Shown here: positions 32,757 through 40,534 of the stretch, piece after piece
Position numbering within the stretch: position 1 is the stretch's first letter
How the letters are laid out: every line of letters starts with the position of its first letter
Assembly (NCBI RefSeq): GCF_039534165.1
Contig: NZ_BAAAUX010000026.1
Coordinates: forward strand, 24,031-88,030
DNA length: 64,000 bases
Source: Saccharopolyspora_D taberi
GTDB taxonomy: Bacteria; Actinomycetota; Actinomycetes; Mycobacteriales; Pseudonocardiaceae
Direction of reading: 5' to 3'
Program-made: the position numbers and the translations under genes
The notes under the pieces: model-generated
Databases searched by the model: none
What the model was told of the DNA's origin: nothing
The model's input: only the letters and a program-made list of their open reading frames with translations

Positions 32757-33289
32757 GCCCGGTCCTCCAACATCTCCCGGGCGAGCGCGCGCACGCGGGC
32801 CCGCTCGTCGTCGTCGAGGGCGAAGGTGCGGGTGGCGTCGGCGAACCAGGCACCGTCGGCGAGCAGGCGCACCGCGGTGAGCCGCGCCCGCTCGCCGGGC
32901 GGGAGATCGGCGGGCAGCTCGACCCACGGGCCGAGGCGTTCCTTCCACCTGGCCGTCAGCTGCCTGCGCAGCCTCGGGTCGGCCAGCATGACCAGGTCCG
33001 CTTCGTCGGCGGTACCCGACAGCGCCAGGTCGAAGTAGGCGCGGATCCGCTCGTGCGCGGGCGCTTCGGCGAGCGGGCCGGGCAGGCGGTCGGCCAGCTC
33101 ACGCTCCCAGCAGTCGATGACGTGGTCGACCAGCGCGAGCATGAGCGCTTCCTTGGTGCGGAAGTGGTGCATCAGCCCGGGTTTGGTCAGGCCCGCCTGC
33201 CGGGCGACGGAGTCCAGCGACACGGTTCCGCCGGAGCGCAGGACCTCCAGGGCCAGGCCGAGGAGTTGATCACGGGAGTTCGCAGTCAC
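32753..33289 (-). CDS. TetR family repressor of the SMR pair
   Basis: 178 residues. HTH near the N-terminus ('GTVSLDSVARQAGLTKPGLMHHFRTKEALMLALVDHV'); helical C-terminal ligand domain of the TetR_C type ('LADPRLRRQLTARWKERLGPWVELPAD'). GTG start 33289. A 26-bp imperfect palindrome begins 10 bp upstream, so autorepression and control of the efflux genes are likely; the ligand is probably a transported cation. Confidence 0.9.
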   Translation of the reverse strand: MTANSRDQLLGLALEVLRSGGTVSLDSVARQAGLTKPGLMHHFRTKEALMLALVDHVIDCWERELADRLPGPLAEAPAHERIRAYFDLALSGTADEADLVMLADPRLRRQLTARWKERLGPWVELPADLPPGERARLTAVRLLADGAWFADATRTFALDDDERARVRALAREMLEDRA

Positions 33290-33298
33290 GGCTCCACC

Positions 33299-33324
33299 CT
33301 ACCAACCATCCGGAAGGTAGGTAG
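33299..33324. promoter_or_regulatory. 26-bp imperfect palindrome, TetR operator
   Basis: Two 13-bp arms meet at CC|GG: CTACCAACCATCC and GGAAGGTAGGTAG, matching at 11 of 13 positions. The short direct repeats within each arm (ACC..ACC) resemble QacR-like double-dimer sites. It lies directly before the tetR-SMR-SMR operon. Confidence 0.7.
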
Positions 33325-33340
33325 ACGGGTGCCGAACGCG

Positions 33341-33376
33341 GAGCGCCCCCGCACGCGGTGCGGTGCGGGGGCGCTC
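33341..33376. terminator. GC-rich hairpin terminator
   Basis: A perfect 14-bp stem (GAGCGCCCCCGCAC) with an 8-nt loop, between the small secreted-protein gene (stop 33394) and the operator of the SMR operon. On the reverse strand it would terminate the small gene; there is no strong T run. Confidence 0.7.
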
Positions 33377-33393
33377 GATCTACCTGACGCGGG

Positions 33394-33537
33394 TCACTGG
33401 CCCTGTCCACCGAGGAGGGAGCCGACGATCGGGAGGCCCCCGGTCAGGTCCTTGACGGGGTCGGCGGCGGCGATGCCTCCGCTCAGGCACACCAGCGCGG
33501 CGGCGGAGGACAGGACGACCGCGATTTTCCTGATCAT
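33394..33537 (-). CDS. 47-aa secreted peptide precursor
   Basis: Frame too short for usual ORF cut-offs: MIRKIAVVLSSAAALVCL... with a textbook signal peptide ending IAAA|DP, leaving a mature peptide of about 22 residues (DPVKDLTGGLPIVGSLLGGQ plus GQ... at its end), Gly/Leu-rich and without cysteines. An AAGG-type ribosome-binding site precedes the ATG and a strong hairpin follows the stop, giving a complete transcription unit. Function unknown; it could be a surface-active or signalling peptide. Confidence 0.65.
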   Translation of the reverse strand: MIRKIAVVLSSAAALVCLSGGIAAADPVKDLTGGLPIVGSLLGGQGQ

Positions 33538-33690
33538 GACGCACCTTTCTTCGATTGCCGGTCGGACGCTTTTGACGTTGCCCCAGCTCCCGGATCGGTG
33601 CCCGCCCGATCACCACATCGAAAGACGGCCCCACTCCTTCAAGTGAAGGATTTTCCGACGCACCCGGGTAAACCGTTTCCCGCGCCGTTT

Positions 33691-33825
33691 CTACCGCGTC
33701 GTGTGGGTGGCGAGCGGATCGTCCCCGACCTCCGGCGCCAACGGGCGCCCGCCCCCGAACACCACGACCAGAACGCACCCGACCAGCGCGACCACGGCCA
33801 AAGCCCAAGATCTCATCCGAGCCAT
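33691..33825 (-). CDS. 44-aa single-pass membrane peptide
   Basis: MARMRSWALAVVALVGCVLV... followed by a short polar tail ending LATHTTR. One hydrophobic helix, with a cysteine inside it. The ribosome-binding site GGAGGGGGAGAG ends 4 nt before the ATG and is among the strongest in the window, which is why I call it despite its size. Function unknown. It could alternatively be a lipoprotein-like leader, but the lipobox is imperfect. Confidence 0.5.
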   Translation of the reverse strand: MARMRSWALAVVALVGCVLVVVFGGGRPLAPEVGDDPLATHTTR

Positions 33826-33959
33826 TCGCCTCTCCCCCTCCGCGGTTCCCTCCCCGACCTGACCACGTCTTCGCCTGGTGCCGGCGGGGCGTTACCCGCG
33901 GCGGGATGTGATCTTGTCCCGCCACGGCGACCGCAGGCGGCCCGGTACGGTCCCGGCAT

Positions 33960-34373
33960 GGACCTCCGCGAATCGGATTCCGTTGTGAACACCAGCGCGC
34001 CCTTGACGCCCTCGACGTGGATCGCCGCGTAGTCCCAGCGGCACCCGTCGACGCGGACGTCATCGGCGGACGCGATCGACAGCCGGAACCCGATCGCACG
34101 GCTGCGCACGATCTCGGCCTGGCGCAGCTTGACGGCCTGCCATGAGGCGTTGGACAGGTCGACGTCCTCGAACCGCACGTCGGCCAGTTCCAGCGGCGAC
34201 ATCCGCGATTCCGACAGGTCGGCGGAACGGACCAGCGACCGCGCGAGCGTTCCCCTTCCCCCGGCCCCGGAGAACTCCCCGGACTCGACGAGCAGTTCTT
34301 CCTCGTCGAATTCACCCCGGAACGCGAACTCGGCTGCGACGAGATCATCGAGGTCGAACGACGGGCGGCGAAC
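33960..34373 (-). pseudogene. pentapeptide-repeat protein, truncated remnant
   Basis: The reverse strand encodes recognisable pentapeptide-repeat sequence ('RSADLSESRMSPLELADVRFEDVDLSNASWQAVKLRQAEI', 'GCRWDYAAIHVEGVKGALVFT') preceded by 'FDLDDLVAAEFAFRGEFDEEELLV'. The repeats stop abruptly near 33960, and the frame continues into non-homologous Arg-rich sequence; no convincing start codon lies at the 5' side. Intact relatives continue for several more coils. I read this as a gene truncated at both ends. Confidence 0.45.
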
Positions 34374-34380
34374 ATCGCGG

Positions 34381-34497
34381 ATCGACGAGGTCGCGCACGG
34401 TCTGCTCGGGCTTCGCGGTGCGCGGATCACGGCGGAGCAGGCGATCTCGGCCGCGGTCCTGATCGCCGCCGAAGCCGGTCTCAGCGTGGGCGGCTAG
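34381..34497 (+). pseudogene. C-terminal remnant of an unrecognised gene
   Basis: Reading IDEVAHGLLGLRGARITAEQ then AISAAVLIAAEAGLSVGG-stop, with consistent G/C third positions. Upstream in the same frame the sequence is Ser-rich and merely the antisense of the pentapeptide remnant. This looks like the last ~38 codons of a gene whose 5' part was lost when the pentapeptide fragment was joined here. Confidence 0.3.
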
Positions 34498-34518
34498 CAC
34501 TGGAGCTACCGTCGGCGG

Positions 34519-34935
34519 ATGCCGCCGAAGCTGTCACCCCGCCTGGCCCGGGTCGTCGACGCCCTGCCGCTCGCGCCGGACCTGCGCGTGCTGGAGATCG
34601 GCTGCGGGCCCGGGGCCGCCGCCAGGGCCGTCGCCGCGCGGCTGACCACCGGCCACGTCCTCGCCATCGACCGCTCCGCCAAAGCGATCGCGCAGGCCAG
34701 GGCCGCCTCCGCGGAACAGATCGCCGCAGGGCGGCTGAGCCTCCGGCTGGTCGCCGTCGAGGACTTCGTGCTGGAGCCCGGCGAAGCGCCCTTCGACCTC
34801 GCCTTCGCCGTGCGGGTCGGCGTGCTGGACGGGCGCCATCCCGGGATCGAGCGGCAGGCTCGGCAGCGGATCGCGGCGGCCCTGGCGCCCGGCGGGCGGC
34901 TGTTCGTCGATCTGCGCGAGACCCCGCCCGCTTAG
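34519..34935 (+). CDS. small class I SAM-dependent methyltransferase
   Basis: 138 residues. 'RVLEIGCGPGAAARAVAARL' is the SAM-binding motif I, 'VLAIDRSAKAIAQARAAS' motif II with the ribose-binding Asp, and 'ALAPGGRLFVDLR' motif post-III. It covers only the first two thirds of a Rossmann methyltransferase fold, shorter than most (180-250 residues), yet ends cleanly; many actinobacteria keep this short form. Substrate unknown. It is 9 bp upstream of a second methyltransferase and probably co-transcribed. Confidence 0.85.
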   Translation: MPPKLSPRLARVVDALPLAPDLRVLEIGCGPGAAARAVAARLTTGHVLAIDRSAKAIAQARAASAEQIAAGRLSLRLVAVEDFVLEPGEAPFDLAFAVRVGVLDGRHPGIERQARQRIAAALAPGGRLFVDLRETPPA

Positions 34936-34944
34936 GCTCCCCGG

Positions 34945-35598
34945 ATGCACCACGAGCACGACCTGCCTGCTGAACAGCGGAGGCACTGGGAGCAGGTCTA
35001 CCGCGAGAACCCGGACATGTACGGGCTGGAACCGTCCGAGCCCGCCCTGTTCGCGGCGGAACTGATGCGCGAGCACCAGGCGCACAACGTCCTCGAACTC
35101 GGCGCCGGTCACGGCCGCGACGCCCTGCACTTCGCGCGATGCGGGCTCAACGTCCACGCGACCGACATCAGCGAGTCCGCTCTGGAGCAGTTGCGCGCGC
35201 ACGCCCGCGCGGCAGGGCTCGACGTCCACACCGCGGTCCACGACGTCCGGGAGCCGCTTCCCCACGAGGACGCCAGCATGGACGTCGTCTTCGCCCACAT
35301 GCTCCTGTGCATGGCGTTGTCCACGGGCGAAATCCGGGCTGCCACAAGCGAAATCGCCCGCGTGCTCCGCCCCGGCGGCCACCTCGTCTACACCGTCCGG
35401 CACACCGGGGACGCCCACTACGGTACCGGGACGCCCCACGGCGACGACATCTACGAGCATGGCGGCTTCGCCGTCCACTTCTTCAGCCGCGAGCACGTCG
35501 ACGCGCTGGCGAGCGGCTGGCAGCTCCTTGAAGTGCACCCCTTCGAAGAAGGCTCCCTGCCGCGCCGCCTGTGGCGCGTCACCCAGCGCAAGCCATGA
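34945..35598 (+). CDS. class I SAM-dependent methyltransferase
   Basis: 217 residues. 'HNVLELGAGHGRDALHFARCGLNVHATDISESAL' gives SAM motifs I and II, 'VLRPGGHLVYTVRHTGDAHYGTG' the post-III region, and 'GGFAVHFFSREHVDALASGWQLLEVHPFEEGSLPRRLWRV' the C-terminal strand typical of methyltransferase-11/25 and tellurite-resistance-like (TehB) enzymes. The likely target is a small molecule; not identifiable from sequence. Confidence 0.9.
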   Translation: MHHEHDLPAEQRRHWEQVYRENPDMYGLEPSEPALFAAELMREHQAHNVLELGAGHGRDALHFARCGLNVHATDISESALEQLRAHARAAGLDVHTAVHDVREPLPHEDASMDVVFAHMLLCMALSTGEIRAATSEIARVLRPGGHLVYTVRHTGDAHYGTGTPHGDDIYEHGGFAVHFFSREHVDALASGWQLLEVHPFEEGSLPRRLWRVTQRKP

Positions 35599-35614
35599 CG
35601 CGGCCGACCACCGG

Positions 35615-36601
35615 CTACGCCTTGCGGAGCCGCTCGATCATGCCGTCCAGATCGCGGACGACCAGGTCTCCGCGGATGACGTGGCCGCCCGGCTCCTCGT
35701 ACGACTCGTGCGGGATGCCCGCGCCGTCGAGCGCGGCGCGGAACTCCCGCTGGCCCGCGAGCACCTGGCTCTCGTTGGCCTGGTCGAACCAGTTCACCGG
35801 GTCCGGAGAAGTACCGGCGACCAGGAAGATCCGCTTGTCGCGGTAGCGCTCCAGGTTCTCCATCGGGTTGTCGGCGGTGACCCTGGCCTCGTCCCACAGC
35901 GGCGCGCCGTAGACCGTTCCGCCCGCCAGGTCCACGGCGGCGGAGGACGCGTTCGCCCAGTGCACGACCGCGCCGAGGTCGCGGCGCAGGCTGGCCGGGC
36001 CCGAGTGGGCGCTGACCGAGGCGAAGTCGCCGAAGTACTTGGCCGCGTACTTCAGCGCGCCGAAGCCGCCCATCGAGAACCCGGCGAGCGCGCGGCCGTC
36101 GTGCTCGGCGTAGGTGCGGAAGTTCTCCTCGATCCACGGGCGCAGCTGCGCCATGTGGAAGGTCTCCCAGTTCCGGGGACCGGTGTTGGAGCTGACCGGG
36201 TTGGAGTACCAGCCCGCGTGCCCGCCGTCGGGCATCACGATGATGATCGGCTTGCCCGCGCTCAGCTCGCGGATGCCCGCGCGGTCCCAGGCGGCGAAGT
36301 CCTGGTCGGTGCCGCCGCCGTGGAACAGGTAGAGCACGGGGTAGGTGCGCCCGCTGGTGTGGTAGTCGTCGGGGAGCAGGACGTTGACCGCGGGTTGCCA
36401 GCCGATCGCGTCGGTCTGGAACCGGTAGAACCACATGCGCGGATCGGTTTCGAGCCGGTCCACGACGTGCAGCCCGTGCCCGTCCTCCGCCGCGCCTGCC
36501 GCCGGTGCCGTCGCGAGGGCGCTGCCGCCGCCGACGGCCAGTGCGGCGGTGATCCCGCCGACCGCCTTCAGCACCCGGCGGCGGGTGTGGTGTTCGCTCA
36601 A
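35615..36601 (-). CDS. exported alpha/beta-hydrolase esterase (esterase D / antigen-85-like fold)
   Basis: 328 residues. Twin-arginine signal 'RRRVLKAVGGITAALAVGGGSALATAPAAGAA', so probably exported folded. 'YPVLYLFHGGGTDQDFAAWDRAG' (oxyanion loop), nucleophile Ser in 'LAGFSMGGFGALKYA', and His in 'YEEPGGHVIRGDL' complete the triad with an Asp in the SPDPVNWFDQ region. It resembles acetylxylan/feruloyl esterases and mycolyltransferase-like (FbpA-fold) proteins; esterase activity is likely, acyl transfer possible. Monocistronic, divergent from the large LuxR/NB-ARC regulator. Confidence 0.88.
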   Translation of the reverse strand: MSEHHTRRRVLKAVGGITAALAVGGGSALATAPAAGAAEDGHGLHVVDRLETDPRMWFYRFQTDAIGWQPAVNVLLPDDYHTSGRTYPVLYLFHGGGTDQDFAAWDRAGIRELSAGKPIIIVMPDGGHAGWYSNPVSSNTGPRNWETFHMAQLRPWIEENFRTYAEHDGRALAGFSMGGFGALKYAAKYFGDFASVSAHSGPASLRRDLGAVVHWANASSAAVDLAGGTVYGAPLWDEARVTADNPMENLERYRDKRIFLVAGTSPDPVNWFDQANESQVLAGQREFRAALDGAGIPHESYEEPGGHVIRGDLVVRDLDGMIERLRKA

Positions 36602-36836
36602 GATGACCTCCAGGTCGAGTCGCGTCGAGCGGTCCCGGCACGTCCTCCCCCGGACGGGACCGCCGGTTCACGCGAAGTTAGGCGGCACCGATGAAATCCC
36701 GATGACGCTCCCGTGCACCCGCGCGCGGCCCCCGCACGTGACCACTGTCGGCAACCTCCACCGGCCGCTACTCACACCATCGTGTGAACGGTCGTCGTCG
36801 CAGGCCAGCGCTGCGCGACCGGGTTACGCTCGGGGT

Positions 36837-39182
36837 GTGGTCTCCACTGCTCAGGCCCGTGTTCGCGAACCGGCGGGCAACCTCCCGGTCGACGTCACGA
36901 GCTTCGTCGGCCGGAGGCGCGAGATCACGCTCACCAAGCGGCTGCTCGCCGAGTCCCGGGTCGTGACGATCACCGGTCCGGGCGGGGTCGGCAAGACCCG
37001 GCTGGCGCTGCGGGTCGCCGCCAACATGCGCCGTTCGTTCCGGGACAAGGTCTGGTGCGTCGGGCTTGAGGACGTGCTCGACCCCCGGCTGCTCACCGAC
37101 GCCGTGATCGACCAGCTCGGCCTGGGCAGCCCGTCGTCCGGCGACGACGTCAACACCATCGTCGAGCACCTGAAGAACCGCGAGATGCTGCTGGTGCTCG
37201 ACAACTGCGAGCAGATCGTCGACGCCGTCGCCGAGCTGGTCGACACCGTGATCCGCTGGTGCCCCGGCGTGCGGGTGCTGGCCACCAGCAGGCAGTCGCT
37301 CGGCGTGGCGGGCGAGTCGACGATGGCGCTGGCGCCGTTGCAGGTCCCCGACATCGACAACCTCCCGCCGCCGGACGCCTACGAGCAGTACGCGTCGGTC
37401 CGGCTGTTCGTCGACCGCGCGAAGGCCGCGGTGCCCGAGTTCGAGGTCGACGAGAACAACGCGGGCCCTCTGATGCGGCTGTGCTACCAGCTCGACGGCA
37501 ACCCGCTGGCCATCGAGCTCGCCGCGGTCCGGCTGCGCTCGCTGTCCCCGCAGCAGCTGGAGGAGCGGCTGGCCGAGCGCTACGACCTGCTCAGCGAGGG
37601 CCGCAGGGGCGCGCCGCAGCGGCAGCAGAGCCTGCGGGCGCTGATCGACTGGAGCTACGAGCTGTGCTCGGACCAGGACAAGCTGGCGTGGGCGCGGGTG
37701 TCGGCGTTCTCCGGCAGCTTCGACCTGGAAGCCGCCGAGCACGTGGCGGGCGACGGGCTCGACGTGCTGGTCGCGATGCACTCGCTGGTGGACAAGTCGA
37801 TCCTGATCCGCGACGAGGAGGGCGGGCAGGTCCGCTACCGGCTGCTGCACGCGCTGCGCGAGTACGGCCAGGAGAGGCTGGCCGACTCCGGCGAGCAGGA
37901 CGAGATCCGCCGCAGGCACCTGCACTGGTACGCGCGGATGATCACGCGCTTCGCCGCCGAGTGGATCGGGCCGGAGCAGGTGGCCTGGGTCAACCGGCTG
38001 ACCAGCGAGCAGTCCAACCTGCGCACCGCGCTGAAGTCGGCGCTGGCCGAGACCCCGCCGGGCACCACCGCGCTGCGGATCACCCGCAAGATGGCGATCT
38101 TCTGGGGCGTGCGCGGGCTGGCGGGCGAAGCCCGGTACTGGCTGGACCAGGCGCTGGCGGTCTGCACCGAGCCCAGCGCGGCACGCGCGTCGGCCCTGCG
38201 CAGCAGCGCCTGGTTCGCGCTGCTGCAGGGCGACCACGAGGAGGCGGAGCCGCTGCTCGCGGAGGCTCGGGAGCTGATGTCGCGGCACCCCGATCCGGTC
38301 GAGCGGGCGCACCTGAACCAGACCCTCGGGATGGCCGCGTTCTTCGGCGGCGATCTCGACCGCGCCACCGAACTGCACCAGGAGGCGCTGACCGCCTTCC
38401 AGGAGCTCCAGGTGCCGGGCGGCGAGCTGTTCGCGCTGTTCGGCCTGGGCCTGGCGCGCGGGCTCGGCGGGGACTACGCGCTTGGGCTGGAGCTGCTCCA
38501 GCAGTCCGTGAAGCTCAGCACCGACCTGGGCGAGCTGTTCTGGCGCTCGCACGTGCTGTGGGCGATGGCGCACGTGGAGGTCTCGCGGGGCGAGGTGACC
38601 CACGCCGAGGCGGTGGCCAAGGAGGCGCTGCGGTTGCAGCGCAGGCTGTCGAACCGGCTGGCCTCGGCGTTCACCCTCGACACCCTGGCCTGGACGGCGG
38701 AGGAGCAGGGCAGGCTCGAGCGGGCGGCCCGGCTGTTCGGCGCGGCGGCGGCGACCTGGGACACGCTGCGAGCGGCGCCCACGTACTACTCGACCTTCGA
38801 GATCGGGCACAACGAGCACATGCAGCGGGTGCGCGAGGCGCTGGGCGAGCAGGCGTACCAGGACGCGTTCGAGCAGGGCTACGAGATGCCGCCGAGCGCG
38901 GCGCACGACTTCGCGCTGGAGTCCAAGAAGCGCGGCACGTCCGCGCGGCGGGACAACGTGCACCCGATGCCGCTGACGCGGCGGGAGCGGGAGATCGCGG
39001 AGCTGGTGGCGCAGGGGCGGACGAACAAGGACATCGCCGAGAGCCTGGTGATCGCCCAGCGCACCGTCGAGGGGCACGTGCAGAACATCCTGACCAAGCT
39101 CGACTTCACCTCGCGGGCGCAGATCGCCGGGTGGGTGGCCGGTCAGAAGCAGAGCGCGCCCGCCGACACCGGCGGCGCTTGA
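36837..39182 (+). CDS. large NB-ARC ATPase-LuxR transcriptional regulator
   Basis: 781 residues from GTG 36837. N-terminal 'LPVDVTSFVGRRREI' then NB-ARC: P-loop 'ITGPGGVGKTRLAL' (about 45-58), 'MLLVLDNCEQIVDAVAEL' Walker B, 'VLATSRQSLGVAGE', 'GNPLAIELAA'. The middle ~350 residues are TPR-like superhelical repeats; the C-terminal LuxR HTH is 'LTRREREIAELVAQGRTNKDIAESLVIAQRTVEGHVQNILTKLDF'. This is the BTAD-less AfsR/LAL-like class in which ATP-driven oligomerisation controls DNA binding. Target unknown; many relatives regulate secondary metabolism. A TTACGCT -10-like hexamer ends 7 nt before the GTG, suggesting a leaderless message. Confidence 0.92.
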   Translation: MVSTAQARVREPAGNLPVDVTSFVGRRREITLTKRLLAESRVVTITGPGGVGKTRLALRVAANMRRSFRDKVWCVGLEDVLDPRLLTDAVIDQLGLGSPSSGDDVNTIVEHLKNREMLLVLDNCEQIVDAVAELVDTVIRWCPGVRVLATSRQSLGVAGESTMALAPLQVPDIDNLPPPDAYEQYASVRLFVDRAKAAVPEFEVDENNAGPLMRLCYQLDGNPLAIELAAVRLRSLSPQQLEERLAERYDLLSEGRRGAPQRQQSLRALIDWSYELCSDQDKLAWARVSAFSGSFDLEAAEHVAGDGLDVLVAMHSLVDKSILIRDEEGGQVRYRLLHALREYGQERLADSGEQDEIRRRHLHWYARMITRFAAEWIGPEQVAWVNRLTSEQSNLRTALKSALAETPPGTTALRITRKMAIFWGVRGLAGEARYWLDQALAVCTEPSAARASALRSSAWFALLQGDHEEAEPLLAEARELMSRHPDPVERAHLNQTLGMAAFFGGDLDRATELHQEALTAFQELQVPGGELFALFGLGLARGLGGDYALGLELLQQSVKLSTDLGELFWRSHVLWAMAHVEVSRGEVTHAEAVAKEALRLQRRLSNRLASAFTLDTLAWTAEEQGRLERAARLFGAAAATWDTLRAAPTYYSTFEIGHNEHMQRVREALGEQAYQDAFEQGYEMPPSAAHDFALESKKRGTSARRDNVHPMPLTRREREIAELVAQGRTNKDIAESLVIAQRTVEGHVQNILTKLDFTSRAQIAGWVAGQKQSAPADTGGA

Positions 39183-39208
39183 GGCGCTCGCCGTCGGTCT
39201 CGCGGCGC

Positions 39209-39399
39209 GGCGCGCAAGCGCCGAACTCGCACCCCTGGGGCGCAAACGTTCGTCTCGCGCCCCGACGCGCAGGCGTCGACCTCTCGCCTCGGCGCGCGGG
39301 CATCGAACTCGCACCCCGACACGCAGGCGCCGACCTCGCACCCCGACACGCAGTGTCGAACTCGCGCCTCGGCGCGCAGGCATCGACCCCGCACCCCCG
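39209..39399. repeat. 27-bp imperfect tandem repeat, seven copies
   Basis: Seven units of 26-29 bp, core period 27, of type ACACGCAGGCGCCGACCTCG + CACCCCG. Copies 3 to 5 (39265-39345) are exactly 27 bp each. They sit in the 3' flank of the LuxR/NB-ARC gene, 27 bp after its stop. The period of nine codons would be compatible with coding, but no gene is supported here on either strand. The rest of the 39183-39558 gap holds a small hairpin (CCGAGG...CCTCGG, 39502-39523) and a possible TAATCT -10 box for the next gene. Confidence 0.85.
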
Positions 39400-39558
39400 G
39401 CCGCACTTTTGCTGCCCGAGGTCCCGTGACGAGCGCCCCACAAACCTACGCACCGTCACCAGATCGCCCCAAGTAGCCACCCATTCGGCTTAATCTAGGT
39501 ACCGAGGCCCGTGCAAACCTCGGTGTCTTGCACTCTCCGTATCCGCACTCTTGAGTAC

Positions 39559-40368
39559 GTGACCCCCGACGAACCCCGAAACCCCGAAACAGCCCCCGGT
39601 ACCCCGAACCCGGTCTCGCGCCTCAGGGAGAGGGGGGCGCGAATCGCGAACTGGTGGCGTTCCGACGAGGCGGGCGTCCGGCACCGGCTGTCCCCCCGGA
39701 TGCGGTCGGTCCAGCTCGGCTCGGCCATCGCCGCCGCGGGCGTCCTCGGCATCCTGACCGGTGTCGGCGGACAGGCAACGGCCCCGCACGAGGTGCGCAC
39801 GGCGCACGTCGCGGCAGCCGCCNNNNNNNNNNNNNNNNNNNNNNNNNNNNNNNNNNNNNNNNNNNNNNNNNNNNTGGACGCGCCTGCCCCGGCCGGCCCC
39901 GCCGTCGCCCCGGCCGCCGCCCCGGCTCCCGCCGAGGTCCCCGCCCAGGACCGCAGCGGCGACTCCGCGACCCCCGAAATCGCGGAGCAGCCGCCCGTCG
40001 AGCAGCCGAAGGACCAGCTCGACGGCTGGATCAAGGAAGCGGTGCGCGTCCTGCAGGCCAACGGCACCCCGGCCGAGGCCCTGGACGCCGACGCGATCCG
40101 GACCATCGTCGAGCACGAGTCCGGCGGCGACCCCTCCGTGGTCAACAACTGGGACTCCAACGCCGCGGCGGGCACCCCGTCGAAGGGCCTGATGCAGACC
40201 ATCGAGCCGACCTTCGAGTCCTACGCGCTGCCCCAGCACCAGGACATCCTGAACCCGGTGGACAACATCATCGCCGGCGTCCGGTACTCGATCGACCGCT
40301 ACGGCTCCATCTCCAACGTCCCCGGCGTGGTGGGCGTGAGCTCCGGCGGCAGCTACCGCGGGTACTGA
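39559..40368 (+). CDS. secreted transglycosylase (SLT domain) protein, interrupted by an assembly gap
   Basis: About 269 residues from GTG 39559 (GTG 39511 is the alternative). Structure: basic cytoplasmic N-tail, membrane/signal segment 'VQLGSAIAAAGVLGILTGVGG', a low-complexity Ala/Pro linker that contains the 52-N gap, and a C-terminal lytic transglycosylase domain 'LDADAIRTIVEHESGGDPSVVNNWDSNAAAGTPSKGLMQTIEPTFESYA' with catalytic Glu in 'EHESGGDP', then 'NPVDNIIAGVRYSIDRYGS'. It cleaves peptidoglycan glycan strands outside the cell. The frame is the same on both sides of the gap, so it is probably intact, but the number of residues in the linker is unknown. Confidence 0.85.
   Translation: MTPDEPRNPETAPGTPNPVSRLRERGARIANWWRSDEAGVRHRLSPRMRSVQLGSAIAAAGVLGILTGVGGQATAPHEVRTAHVAAAAXXXXXXXXXXXXXXXXXXDAPAPAGPAVAPAAAPAPAEVPAQDRSGDSATPEIAEQPPVEQPKDQLDGWIKEAVRVLQANGTPAEALDADAIRTIVEHESGGDPSVVNNWDSNAAAGTPSKGLMQTIEPTFESYALPQHQDILNPVDNIIAGVRYSIDRYGSISNVPGVVGVSSGGSYRGY
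39823..39874. other. 52-bp run of N (assembly gap)
   Basis: Unknown bases inside the Ala/Pro-rich linker of the transglycosylase gene. The flanks (GCGGCAGCCGCC before, GCGCCTGCCCCGGCC after) suggest a low-complexity tract that failed to assemble, so the true length may differ from 52. Confidence 0.99.
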
Positions 40369-40390
40369 TCCCGCGCCGATCCCCCGACCC

Positions 40391-40425
40391 AGGCGGCCGG
40401 TCCCTTCCCCCAGGACCGGCCGCCT
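40391..40425 (+). terminator. terminator after the transglycosylase gene
   Basis: AGGCGGCCGGTCC forms a perfect 13-bp stem with 40413-40425 around a 9-nt C-rich loop, 23 bp after the stop. No long T tract, as is common for actinobacterial terminators. Confidence 0.8.
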
Positions 40426-40464
40426 GCCTCTGCTTCGCCCCCGCTTCCGCCCCGCGGGAGCCGG

Positions 40465-40470
40465 TATATT
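40465..40470 (+). promoter_or_regulatory. -10 box of helR
   Basis: TATATT stands out in very G+C-rich sequence 65 bp upstream of the helR GTG; the -35 region is weak. I looked for the rifamycin-associated element described upstream of some helR genes and did not see a convincing copy. Confidence 0.45.
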
Positions 40471-40534
40471 GGCGGGTCGGGCCGCGCCGGACGCGCCCGT
40501 TCCCGTGGTCGAGTGCGCAAGGTGGAGCCTCAAG

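Noticed and set aside
39209..39399. CRISPR-like array of 27-bp repeats
   Set aside because: No spacers between units; simple tandem repeat.
39400..39559. c-di-AMP (ydaO-type) riboswitch before the transglycosylase gene
   Set aside because: Such switches precede many actinobacterial wall hydrolase genes, but none of the conserved core elements is present here; only a small CCGAGG hairpin.
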